The notes under the pieces: generated by a model
Told to the model about the DNA's origin: nothing
Seen by the model: only the letters and a program-made list of their open reading frames with translations
Database searches by the model: none
NCBI GenBank assembly: GCA_003254925.1
Contig: QANZ01019100.1
Coordinates: forward strand, 210,006-274,005
Direction of reading: 5' to 3'
Length of the DNA: 64,000 nt
DNA from: Chamaecrista fasciculata
Lineage: Eukaryota > Streptophyta > Magnoliopsida > Fabales > Fabaceae
Shown: positions 23,159 through 33,109 of the stretch, piece after piece
Position numbering within the stretch: the stretch's first letter is position 1
Layout: the number at the start of each line of letters is the position of its first letter
Program-made: the position numbers and the translations under genes

Positions 23159-23760
23159 TTTCGAACCGAACCGGACCGGACTAACACTCTTACGGTGGTT
23201 CGGAGCCGGAACCGGAGCTTACTGGTATTGCGATTACAGGGATGGTTGTGAAAGGCGTAATCGGATGGCAGAGATGGTAAATATGAGAGAAGCGAAGGGT
23301 GGTTCCGAAGAGAGACAGCTTGTTAGAGCTGAAGGAAGGAAAATCCTCCTGATCATTCAATTCAGATGAGAGAACTGAGAGAGAATGAATGTAAGAAGAG
23401 AAGCAAGATTTTTGTTTTGTTTTGTTTTTAATTGTGTTTTTTTTACTGTTTCTTTCCTCGTTTTGTACTACATGATTTTTGTCCTTGTCATCATTTTTTT
23501 TTTTTTTGTTTTTATCCCGTAGGCATGTTTGGTAAAAAGCTGTCGATGTACAGATCACAACTCGAAAATCTGGTGTTCCAATTGAGTACAGCTGGTAATT
23601 GTAGACCTTACAGTTGAGGACAGTGGTGAGAAGGGAGGATAAGCTTTTTGCCTTTTTCTTTACTTTGTAAGTTGGCTTCCTTATTGGGCCTATATCCGTT
23701 TGACGCCCGCGTAAGGCCCAATTTGTGCTCACAAGTCGCAAACTAATTTTTCGATTTTGT
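23159..23760 (-). promoter_or_regulatory. XXT 5'UTR and upstream region with TGGGCC/GGCCCA motifs
   Basis: Upstream on the minus strand of the xylosyltransferase. CT/GA-rich leader sequence borders the ATG. GGGCC and GGCCC motifs at about 23,686-23,722 and 23,778 resemble site II elements bound by TCP factors. Promoter function is inferred from position. Confidence 0.35.
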
Positions 23761-23804
23761 GTGATGCTTTTATATTGGGCTAGAATAACAAGTAATATTT
23801 TAAA

Positions 23805-24310
23805 GGTCCGAGGTTATTTTGGTTCTAAATGTATGTCATAATATTTATTTTAGTCTATTATGTTTTAAAATGTTCAAATTAGTCCTAAATGTTGACAAAA
23901 TAATTCATTTCGGTCAAAAACTTTTGAATTTAGTCATATTTCTCTCGTCTCTCACTTCAATTTCAAAGTACTTATTAAGAAGAACTCGTAGCACTGAATC
24001 TGTCGCATTCGAATTAAAAACGAAAGAAATATAATTAACTATGTTTGTTTGACTATAAAATGAAATGTCTACTTTTATGACCGATTTGATGTTATTTTAT
24101 AATAACGCCAACTAAATAGAGAAAGTACTCTTCGAGAACAATACGTAGCTCTAAACTCGTCATGTTTAAACTTGAAACAAGCCATATTCAATAGTTGGGA
24201 CCAAAATGAAACATTTTACAAATATTTAGGACCAATTTAAACATTTTGAAACATAACGAACCAAAATGAACATTAAAGCATACATTTAGGACCAAATTGA
24301 CCCTTTAACC
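23805..24310. mobile_element. MULE-like MITE (506 bp) with 9-bp target duplication
   Basis: The ends form a long inverted repeat: TTTGGTTCTAAATGTATGTC on the left pairs with the complement of GCATACATTTAGGACCAAAT on the right, and the match extends over about 100 bases. The flanks are identical 9-mers TATTTTAAA (23796-23804 and 24311-24319). A 9-bp duplication fits Mutator-like transposition. No coding capacity. Confidence 0.85.
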
Positions 24311-24441
24311 TATTTTAAATATGTAGTTAGTTAGGCTCATGTAGTTAGACTTGGATTTTTTTTTTTTTTGGCCTGAGTTAGACTTGGATTTTACAAGTCC
24401 TCTGATCCATGGTAAAAGTCCAAATTGAATCATTTAAATTT

Positions 24442-24960
24442 GGGTAAATTACACAAAAGGACTTTGTGGTTTGGTCCATTTTCAGATAGGGTACATGTGG
24501 TTTAAAAAGTGTCAAATAGAGTCCTTGTGGTTTACTCTGTTAACAAAAAGGATCCTGAGGTATATTATTGTCCAAAATTTTACGAAAATCTTAGCTAATA
24601 TACTATTTTAAGACTCTAACTATTAATTTTTATACGTTTGACTCCTATTTGTATGAAATTTGACGGAAATCTTAGCTAAAGCACTATTTTAAGATCCTAA
24701 CTATTACTATGAAACTTTTCTTTTTTTGTGTCAAAGTCCTTCTCTCATACAAATAGGGAGTCAAACGCATAAAAATTAATAATTAGGGTCTTAAAATAGT
24801 ATTTTAGCCAAAATTTTCGTCAAATTTTGGACGGAGATATACCTCAAGACCCTTTTTGTTAATGGAGCAAACCACAGGAACCATATTTGAAACTTTTTAA
24901 ACCACAGGGACTCTATCTGAAAATGGGCCAAACCACAGGGTCCTTTTGTGTAATTTACAC
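24442..24960. mobile_element. MULE-like MITE (519 bp) with 9-bp target duplication
   Basis: Terminal inverted repeats begin GGGTAAATTACACAAAAGGA (left) and, as complement of the right end, GTGTAAATTACACAAAAGGA. The arms extend over 130 bases (for example 'ATATACCTCA' against 'TGAGGTATAT'). It is flanked by perfect 9-bp duplications TTTAAATTT (24433-24441 and 24961-24969). Non-coding. It lies only 131 bp from the preceding MITE, to which it is not obviously related in sequence. Confidence 0.88.
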
Positions 24961-25061
24961 TTTAAATTTAACTTTTCTAGACTTTTCTGTATTTTTTTTT
25001 TTTTGAACAACGACTTTTCTGTATTCGGATAAGTTTTGATCGTCAAAATTTGTGCTCACTG

Positions 25062-25349
25062 CTAAAATTGGAACACATAACGACCTCGTTGGATATGATA
25101 TAACTGAGGAACAGTGCTAAGACCGTAGGGATCCTCAATCTCGTCCCAAAGCTTCTTGGCAGAGCTGCAATAAACCAAGGTATCAGCAATATCCTTGGTG
25201 ATGGAGTTCATGATCCATGATTTAATCATGCAATCAACGCGCTTCCACTTGCGAAACATAGTAGCATCAGTAGGGGCTATCAAGGGGACCATCATCGAGC
25301 TTGGCTCAACATCACTCTGAGTGGAAGCAAAACTGGGAGTAGACGCCAT
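25062..25349 (-). pseudogene. Truncated Ty1/copia gag (N-terminal part)
   Basis: A minus-strand reading frame (MASTPSFAST...) with the copia-type gag N-terminus: a block containing FRKWKRVDCMIKSWIMNSI and the segment LVYCSSAKKLWDEIED, which is characteristic of UBN2/retrotransposon gag proteins. It starts about 60 bp after the primer-binding site of the adjacent LTR and stops abruptly after about 95 codons. No protease, integrase or reverse transcriptase follows. The polyprotein is therefore a 3'-truncated remnant. Confidence 0.8.
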
Positions 25350-25408
25350 TGATAAGGAAAGAAAGTAGGGTAAAAATCAAGAGAAGAGCGTAGCTGATCG
25401 TTTGCGTA

Positions 25409-25420
25409 GCTCTGATACCA
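25409..25420 (-). other. Primer-binding site of the Copia fragment (initiator tRNA-Met)
   Basis: Minus strand TGGTATCAGAGC, complementary to the 3' end of plant initiator tRNA-Met, lies directly after the LTR end ...TACA. A second, diverged TGGTATCAGAG occurs on the minus strand at about 25,581-25,591, upstream of the LTR. Confidence 0.85.
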
Positions 25421-25527
25421 TGTAGAAAGACCTAACTCTCCCAAAAGAGCTCTCATAGGGAGCGGATTGCCTCATTATATATATAGAGTTAGAAGGCCCT
25501 TTAACCAAAGGATGTGGGACTTCAACA
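25421..25527 (-). repeat. Very short Copia LTR (about 107 bp)
   Basis: On the minus strand the sequence starts TGTTGAAGTCCCACATCC and ends TTTCTACA immediately before the primer-binding site. It has the TG...CA termini of an LTR. A TATATATATA core is visible inside. The size is at the lower limit for LTRs and is reminiscent of TRIM or short-LTR Copia families. The matching 3' LTR is absent. Confidence 0.7.
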
Positions 25528-25733
25528 CACCCAACTCGAGTGTGAAGCCAACTTGGCTCATCCATCCACACACAACCTGACTCTGATACCATGAACCAAA
25601 TGTGGTAAAAATGGCTGAATATTTCATTACACCAAAATGTCTTAATATACAACAATTCGTCACATGCTCTTGGCACGAAAATAAATGCAATAAAGGCAGA
25701 AAATAACAAACTGTACAGGTGGCATACTAACAC

Positions 25734-26222
25734 TAACCGAAAGAATATTCTAGCTACTAAGGGAAAAATATACTAAAATGCAAAATATACAAATAATACG
25801 TGTACAAGAACACACCCATTACATAGGACAAGAGAGAGGTTTTAAGAGTATAAAAAAAAAAAAAAAGAGAGAGAGGTTTTAAATCCAGAGGATCTGGGTC
25901 CGTAAAGGTCATATATAGAAGTAGTTTCATTATGCTTGGTAAAGGTAAGGTACATTAACCTACAAAATGATAGTTTTATTACTTATTGGCGTATGTAAGA
26001 GCCGAAACCTTTAAAAACTCAATAAACAGAATAAAGTCATCATCATATCAAAACCTACAGGCTATATCAGTATCCAAAATCGAAGAGCAATAATTTTGAT
26101 TACGTCTTAAAAACTGAATAGAGAAATTTGATTCCGCATTCACGTTACAAAATTGACGTCGTCCTAGCTAGTTTTGTAAGTACCTAATTAAAACACACCA
26201 ACCAAAAACGTAACAAAAAAAA
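25734..26222. other. Spacer and TSPO 3' flank
   Basis: About 0.5 kb between the Copia remnant and the TSPO stop codon on the minus strand. It contains a purine-rich poly(A)-GAGAGA stretch near 25,850-25,875. No gene is seen. Confidence 0.4.
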
Positions 26223-26720
26223 TCAAAGAAACGAAAGCTGCAAGGAGACTAGAGCCATATAGGCGGCCCAAGCGAGACATGGCTTAGCCAAATCTTTAGC
26301 AAAAGGGTTGACTTTTCTAAACATGGTGTAACAAAAATAAATGGTAGCAAAATCAACCATACAAGCCAAGAAAGCCACGAAATGAGCAGCCATGACGAGC
26401 ACAAGAGGGTGCCACACAATGCTGAGAGAGACATGAGCCAAGTAGAAAGGCAGAGCCACCGAATCCGTGCCGAGCCCGCCGTCGGCCCAGACAAGCCAGG
26501 CGGCGAGGCCCATGAAGAAGGAGGAAGTGGTGGTGGCAAGATGGATGAGCCAAAGAGGAGGGAGCCAGAAGGGCTTGTTGGGTAGCCCATGGTACTTGCG
26601 GCCCGAGCCAAAGCAGAAGATGATGGCTAAGGTTAGGGAGAGAGGGACCGTGACACCTATGGCTAGGGATCGGAGGGCTCGTTTGGCTTTGCCCTGTTTT
26701 TTAGTCTCAGAGGAAGGCAT
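26223..26720 (-). CDS. TSPO: Translocator protein homologue (TspO/MBR family)
   Basis: A tryptophan-rich membrane protein of the TspO/MBR family. In plants it is an ER/Golgi, stress- and ABA-induced protein that binds haem and is linked to autophagic degradation (family knowledge). Single exon, 165 aa, with five predicted membrane helices. The family pattern is visible: WLPPLWLIH-like segment, GLAAWLVWADGG, LVWHPLV and a C-terminal PCLAWAAYM. The basic N-terminus (about 15 residues, KKQGKAKRALRSL) is much shorter than the roughly 50-residue extension of the Arabidopsis protein. The start is fixed by the only upstream ATG in frame. A TATA-like TATATTTAA lies on the minus strand near 26,850-26,858. 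Confidence 0.93.
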   Translation of the reverse strand: MPSSETKKQGKAKRALRSLAIGVTVPLSLTLAIIFCFGSGRKYHGLPNKPFWLPPLWLIHLATTTSSFFMGLAAWLVWADGGLGTDSVALPFYLAHVSLSIVWHPLVLVMAAHFVAFLACMVDFATIYFCYTMFRKVNPFAKDLAKPCLAWAAYMALVSLQLSFL

Positions 26721-26849
26721 TGTTAATGTTATTAGACGTTGGAATTCTTGGAAGAATTGAAGGAGAAGAAAGAGGGATTTTGAAGAAATTGAAATGGGAG
26801 ATTTGGGATTAGTAAATATTGAGCGTTATGGAGCAAAGTAAGGAGGCTC

Positions 26850-26858
26850 TTAAATATA
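26850..26858 (-). promoter_or_regulatory. Putative TATA box of TSPO
   Basis: Minus-strand TATATTTAA, about 130 bases upstream of the TSPO start codon. Spacing suits a plant leader of about 100 bases. Inferred from sequence and position only. Confidence 0.4.
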
Positions 26859-26869
26859 TGGGATTGATT

Positions 26870-28270
26870 GTTGGCGTATATATGTGCAATTACATGCATC
26901 ATCCATCACTACTAGTATAGCAATATTTCGATTTCGGAAGTGATCATATATTTGCGGTGTATATATGGTGAATAAGAATTTAAATCACCAACGTACTATG
27001 TAAAAGCAGAGAATACATCACCTTTTGTATGTTACATGGCATGGTGTCAACCTTCCCTCTGTTGCCACGTGGACATTTACATCAGCCTATGTGGTCAACA
27101 TTTGGACAAATCACATAGCAACGTACGTTTGCTTTTTAAATTTATTTGTTGTTGTAATCCTTTACATTAATGACAATATTGAATTGTGTATCAATCATAT
27201 TTGGCAAATATCACATCATTAATAAATTTTAATAATTAGTATAATATATTATGTAACTGTATCTTAATTAATATCAATAGTAATAATGATGATAATAATG
27301 ATATTTCATTCATTAATATGAAATAAATTATCATTTATTTTAATTTTAAAATTCACAATAACTAATTAGCTATTGTTTACTATAATTATTAAGTATGATA
27401 TATATGATTAATGCCATAATATATATTTTTATATACATACGCAAAATACATTGTTTACCATGTTAAATGTCTCCTCACGTGCCACCTATACAGCTACAAT
27501 ATAATAGTGACCATATATAATACCAACCATTAGAATTTTCAAATACAATAGTGAACCAATTTTTATAAAAATATCTCGAGCTGAACCAATTAATTGGTGA
27601 GACTCGAGATTTAGCTCGGTCCAATTTAAAATTTGGAGCCAACCCGGTTGGTATATTCAACCAAGCCCATGAACAATCCCATACTAAGCTTAATGGGCCA
27701 GACAGGTTTTAAATTAATAATTTATATACTATTCAATCAAGTCCTCTACATCCTTGTGTTGCAGCAAATCAAGCTCCACACAAATTTTAACTTGATAGTC
27801 TCAACTAAATGTATCCTTCGGGATACAATTATATTTTTTTTTTTTTGGTAACCGGGATACAATTATAATTATGGCATAGTAATGCTGGGGAAAAAACAGC
27901 ACATCAACTCAGGTTACATAATTTATTCATGGATGCAATTATTTTATTTCTCCACAAATTAATTTTCCAGCCACCTCATGGTCCATGGACACCACACAAG
28001 TCACATAAATGCCATTTTCCGTACACATGTCAATGTCGTTTTCAATCTCATTTTAAAATATCTCTTTGAGAGTATATATGTTGATGTTGATATACATATA
28101 CATCCTCCACAAAAAAGTTAAAAATTAAAGATAATTGGGAAAAGTAATTATTTTATCTTAAGTTTTATATTATCTTTTAATTTTGTCTCTAATATTTATT
28201 TTTAAAACCTCATTTTTCGCAATTTTCTTATTTATTCTAATAAAAATATTTGACTAAAATATAAAACTTT
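26870..28270. other. Gene-free AT-rich region
   Basis: No supportable gene. It is mostly AT-rich DNA with short duplicated words, for example CGGGATACAATTAT-like at 27,819 and 27,852. Nothing that can be assigned to a known element was recognised. Confidence 0.4.
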
Positions 28271-28289
28271 AATAATAGAACTAACGGTG

Positions 28290-28760
28290 ATACTTCACAT
28301 TTTGGGTGTTTACTTACTTAGTTTTCGAATTCGTACCTGATTAAGTCTAGTCCCCATACGCTTCGGGGCGACCATTGACTCAGTCAATAACCTTTTTGAG
28401 TAGTTCGAGGCGACCCTTGACTTGGTCAGACCCACGTGGCACACACGTTTGGCGACCGATCCACCTGTAAACTTCAACTCTCCCACGATGGTCACGCTCC
28501 GCTTTATCCGGACTCCCACCTCCTTTATGATTGAATATTGTGGGTCTGAACGTGGGGGGCTCCCTTCGGTCTCCACCGTCCACCTTTACTCTATAAATAC
28601 CCATGAAAGTCATCGGTTTAAGGTTAGTTACTATCTCAACTATGAACTCCCTTTACTCTCACCTCAAACTCATTCTATAACTAGAGTGTCGGAGTTTTTT
28701 TCGGAGGCCCTCTATGAAGTCTTTGAAGGTCTTTTAATTCTACTTCGCTTATTCCTCTAG
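28290..28760 (+). repeat. Solo-LTR-like fragment
   Basis: A region of higher GC than its surroundings, with a TATA box CTATAAATACCC (about 28,591-28,602). About 100 bases later it has GAGTGTCGGAGTTTTTTTCG and CTCTATGAAG-type sequence. This layout is characteristic of the U3-R-U5 of plant Gypsy LTRs. No internal retroviral-type genes flank it. Exact TG/CA ends and target duplication could not be defined, so the assignment is tentative. Confidence 0.45.
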
Positions 28761-30465
28761 GTAAGTTTGATTACTTTTAGTTTATCAAAAAGTAAATAAA
28801 TATTTGAAATAAAATTAAATTCTTTACAAAATTTAGGGACGAATAATATATTTTTAACAAAGTAATTTTTAAAAAAGAGGTAGAACGAAATATGAATGAA
28901 CTTCAGAACTTGGGAAATAATAGAGGATTGTAGGCTCACCCTCACCTTCAAAACTCACGAAATTGAGAACAAATGAACATGGCCTAGGTTGGTGATAGTG
29001 GTTAATGACAAAACTTCACAAACGTGACATGTTTGTTTCTTCCCTCTATAATTCTATATAGGTTTTGTCTGTATATAATCGTGCCTTTTTCTTATTCGTT
29101 GAAACCAGATTGAGAGATTTCAAATACTTAAAAATTTAATTAGGATTTTCTTTCACATGATCATTTGTTCATATTAAGTAAATATGATTATCGTACGTCT
29201 TATTGAGTTTCGGAAGCCCCCTAGCTAGCTAGCTATTCTTCTATTGGAGCATTGTGAATACAACATACAGTGTATATGAGTAAATTAATAATCTAATGTT
29301 AAAACGTGATAATTGTTTAAAAGTAAAGTTACAACATATAGTTTTAAATGGATGTAATTATAATTGCAATAATTTTTTATTTAAAAAATAAGTTTGATGG
29401 CTAAAATCTCATTTTGGTCCTTGAAGTACAAGATGAATCCTGTCTTAGTCCCTACAATTATTTTTGTTTGTTCCCTTTTAGTCTTTAAAATTGTTTACTT
29501 ATTTCTTTATTAGTTCATGGGCAAGTTTGGTTCAAAGTTTCATTGTTACATATATGACAGACATTTGAGATATTTTCTTTTCTCCATGCCAAATCAATTA
29601 AGGTGTGAGGTGGGATAATTTTTTATAATTAATTTAATACTAAAAAATAAAAATAAAAATAATTTTTGTAACCAATTCGAACCTGTATATGAAACCACAT
29701 CACTAGTTGCATGCAATATTTATTTTGCATCATAGACTAACTCATTTAACATTAGAATTTGAATAAAATTTGTTCGATAACTAATGGCTGAACAAATAAA
29801 AAATTTTAAAGACTAAAATACAATAGAAAAAATTAATGATCAATATAGAATTTATCATATTCTTCAGGGACTAAGAAGAGGTTTTGAACCAACTTAAATT
29901 GATCCACAAATCATATGTAATTATAATTTTTGTTGATATAGCATTTCTTTTAGAATCCAATTAACATCCCTTAATTGAGAGATCAAGATAAAAGATTATT
30001 GCTCTGGAGACATAGATTTACCTTTACCAATATATATATATATATATATCATTCATGTTTTTGGATTAAGATTTCGTGGATCGGTGTTTCATTTAAGGGT
30101 TTGTCGTTAGTTAATTGATTGCTGTATATATAAAGCGGGATTTGAACCCTCGACCTTGTTTAAGTGACTTAATGAACTCGACGACTAGGTCATCCAAACT
30201 TGGTTATATATTAAATTTATCAGTAAATCTCAATGAATAGTTTAAACAAATAGACTTAATTGATTATAACTTTTTTAAATTTCATCTTTCAATAGTATAA
30301 TAAAAAATTGACACTTTTTGAAGAATAATAATCGTTAATTTACTTTACAAATATCCTGATATTGATCAGCTTCTCTAGTACTCAACTAATTGTTATTTTA
30401 AAAAAAATCATTAATATTGAAATTAAACCTGAAAAGGAAAATAAAATGAAAAATATAGTAATAAA
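28761..30465. other. Gene-free region with a degraded inverted-repeat element
   Basis: No gene is seen. An inverted pair around 29,397-29,905 (TTTTAGTCTTTAAAATT on the left; AATTTTAAAGACTAAAAT on the right; CTTAGTCCCT versus AGGGACTAAG) suggests an old MULE-like MITE. A (TA)n run lies at 30,031-30,048. Confidence 0.4.
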
Positions 30466-30677
30466 TTAGAATTGATTTGTCGCAATGTAAGCCAGTGCCA
30501 ACCATCGAGTATACATTATTTTTGAATACCCTGAAGGCGTGTATGAAGAGGAATATATGAAATGGCACGAAATTTGGTAGTAATGGAGAAGATAATCGTT
30601 GTATGAAGACAATAGGACAAAGGCTTGTGAGGTGTGTGTATAGTTGGCACCCAAAAAAAAGTGAAGATGCCTATACC

Positions 30678-30703
30678 ATAATAATAATAATAATAATAAT
30701 AAC

Positions 30704-30740
<37 letters not shown>
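30678..30740. repeat. (ATA)n trinucleotide microsatellite
   Basis: About 20 ATA/TAA units with one AAC interruption. The minus-strand frames over it (poly-Tyr) and the plus-strand poly-Ile frame are artefacts of the repeat. Confidence 0.95.
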
Positions 30741-30746
30741 GGAGTG

Positions 30747-31220
30747 CTTAGGGATGATCAAAATACCCATACCCAACGAGGACCCTGAAAATTACCCTAT
30801 GGGTATGGGTTTGGACTCGTACCCATCCTTAATGGGTACGGGTTCGGGTATGGTGGTACCCTACCCATACCCTACCCATTAATAATAATAAATATATTTT
30901 TATATATAAAAAATATAATACTTTAACACTTTTTATTGAAAAAATATTAAAGTTTTTATAAATATTAAAATATTTTATTAATGCATTCATATTTATGATT
31001 TATTTTTTAATTTTTAGTAGTTATAGATGTAAAAAGTTAGATGAATATAAATTTTATAACAACCAAAAATAATTTATTTTAAAATTTTTCCGAATTCGGG
31101 TTCGGGTTCGGGGATTACAATACCCAACGGGTATGGATATGGGAATTGATTTTGATACCCGCTCACATATGAGTATGGATACGGGTATCATAGTACCTTA
31201 TCCATACCCTACCCAGGAGT
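30747..31220. mobile_element. hAT-like MITE rich in TACCC/GGGTA words
   Basis: The two ends are rich in complementary words: ATACCCATACCC, GGGTATGGG and GGGTACGGG on the left; TACCCAACGGGTATGG, GGATACGGGTATC and CCATACCCTACCC on the right. The centre is AT-only. Similar elements with TAGGG(A/G)TG termini are hAT-derived. AGGAGT occurs just outside both ends and may be part of an 8-bp target duplication, but the match is imperfect. Confidence 0.55.
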
Positions 31221-32480
31221 AGTGCCCTTCTCCACTGATGATTTTGATTGATGCTGATTATAATGCATGTGAGCCTGACTTTTAATGGAAGATAAGAATA
31301 TTATCAAAAAGAAAATGCATGAAAGTGATGCTTATAAAAGGCTGTTTTTTCGGTGACTCTCTATCTCAAGGAATTTTTAAAAGCTTATTTAATTTAGCAT
31401 AACATGTTGTATCATAACACCCACTAACTCAACCTAATAATTCACTATTGATTCATGTTGCCTTTCATTTCGGCCCAACCACACACTCTTATAATCAATT
31501 AGACAAATTTCAGCATCATTCATAATCTAACCGCTATTTATTTCAAAAAAAAATATACACTTTATTCTATGATGATTGACGGCATTTTTTATTATAATAA
31601 TATCAAATAATATTATGAAATAACATAACGTGTCATTCATGAAAGCTGTACATGCGTCATACAATATGCATTGCCAAAATTATTTCCTTTCCTTTAGATT
31701 TTTCTAAAATCTATTTATTTGTACAGATTTCATTTCTAATTATTTATTTCCCCTTTTTACAACATTCCACCCATGATATTAAAAGTTTCGGAAAAGAAGC
31801 ATAGAAAGAAATAATATATTTTTTTAAAAAATGTAAAAACTGACAGTACATAATGGGCTTCATACCATAATCATACTCCTTTCTGCGTTTTCCTCAATTT
31901 CAACGCAAGAAGGAGAAAATAAAAGTGTCCTAAAACTGATTAGAAAGAAAACAAGTACAAACAACAGGTGCCTTCACAGGAACCACATACCCAAAAGGCA
32001 CAAAACCCATTACCATAAAGAGTCACTTCTTTATTTCCATATCTTTAATCTTTAATTTACCATTACCTACCATAAACTCCAAAAAAGCAACCCATCATTT
32101 CACACCTCACACTACGCACATTACCTTTCCAAAAAGCAAAAAGGAAAAAAAAAAACTAAAAACAATGCTTTCTGGAATGTTCAATCTCAAGATTGAAGAA
32201 GGAAGAAGAAGAAACACAAGCACAAGAATCACAATGAAACAAGCCATTAATAATAAATTTGGACATAATTCACTCATTAAACATGAATGTGTTCCTAAAT
32301 TACAATAGATTCATAACTAAATTTTATTCAGCTCTACTTCTCTCTACTTGTATTATAATATATAAGCATCATCCATTCATCCCCATCAAACCCATCATAA
32401 TGTAGAAATTACAAAACAGAGAGAGAAATAAATAAATAGTAAAAATATAATTAAAAAAAAAGAAAGAGGTAAAAATAATT
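31221..32480. other. Gene-free spacer and RALF 3' flank
   Basis: AT-rich, with no recognised element. The last few hundred bases should be the 3'UTR of the RALF gene (minus strand). Confidence 0.4.
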
Positions 32481-32888
32481 TCAACGCCTGCATCGAGTGA
32501 TAGCACTGCATCCACGACGATAAGGATTCGCCTGAGCACCAGGCCGGCAATTATAATAAGAAGCACCTCGCCGGGAACATGGTACAGTGTTCCTCCTAAG
32601 CGCACCGTAGCTTATGTACCTTCTTCCAGCTAAAATGCGCCGATTGCTTTCCGAGTCCATTTCGAACTCACCGAACAGTCCAGATTCGTCGTCGTCCATC
32701 ATCAAGCACTCAGCGATGGATCCACGACACTCCGATTTCGCCGCCGGGAAGAATCCGGCGAGATTGTGGTGGTGGTGGTCGCCGCCGACGAAACCGACGG
32801 TTGATGATGAGGAGAGGGTTACGTGGACGGCCAAGATCAAGCAGAGAACAAGAGAACCGAAGAAGCTTGATGTTGATGAGCTCTTCAT
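32481..32888 (-). CDS. RALF: RALF (rapid alkalinization factor) precursor
   Basis: A secreted peptide hormone precursor. RALFs bind FERONIA-type receptor kinases at the cell surface and cause apoplastic alkalinisation and growth arrest (family knowledge). 135 aa. The signal peptide is about residues 1-28 with a hydrophobic core LVLCLILAVHVTL. The propeptide is acidic. The S1P subtilase site RRIL is at 83-86. The mature peptide has YISY at 91-94 (receptor-binding motif) and four cysteines at 104, 114, 127 and 133, ending RCRR. These mark the canonical RALF1/23/33 clade. The ATG at 32888 was chosen over an upstream in-frame ATG at 32960 because the signal peptide begins directly after it. Single exon. 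Confidence 0.94.
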   Translation of the reverse strand: MKSSSTSSFFGSLVLCLILAVHVTLSSSSTVGFVGGDHHHHNLAGFFPAAKSECRGSIAECLMMDDDESGLFGEFEMDSESNRRILAGRRYISYGALRRNTVPCSRRGASYYNCRPGAQANPYRRGCSAITRCRR

Positions 32889-33100
32889 TGTGATTTTTTT
32901 TCTTTTCTTTCTTTCTTTCTTCAATTTGGCTAACAGTGGAAAGAAAATTAGGGGCCTCACTGGCTATAAGAGACGGTCGATTTGTAAATGCCACCAGGTT
33001 TGAGAAAAATCACGAAGGGTGCCACTTGACTTTAACGTTACTCTCTGTGTGTGTATTACTGTATTTTGCTTTGCTTGTGATTTAAGAATGTCACTTAGCT

Positions 33101-33107
33101 TTTATAG
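33101..33107 (-). promoter_or_regulatory. Putative TATA box of the RALF gene
   Basis: Minus-strand CTATAAA about 215 bases upstream of the start codon. The intervening sequence would be the leader. Inferred from position. Confidence 0.45.
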
Positions 33108-33109
33108 AG

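Noticed and set aside
22211..23251. Plus-strand open frames across the xylosyltransferase locus
   Set aside because: They are antisense shadows of the GC-rich GT34 coding sequence, which is unmistakable on the minus strand.
26249..26760. Several other frames over TSPO on both strands
   Set aside because: They overlap the TspO/MBR reading frame, lack family similarity and reflect its GC-rich third positions.
28310..28760. Overlapping open frames of 77-112 codons on both strands
   Set aside because: They lie in an LTR-like segment with a TATA box and have no recognisable protein family. Non-coding LTR is the better explanation.
30466..30788. Poly-Tyr and poly-Ile frames
   Set aside because: Produced by the (ATA)n microsatellite.
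32614..33003. Plus-strand frame and second minus frame over the RALF gene
   Set aside because: Shadows of the RALF precursor, whose signal peptide, RRIL site, YISY motif and four cysteines leave no doubt.
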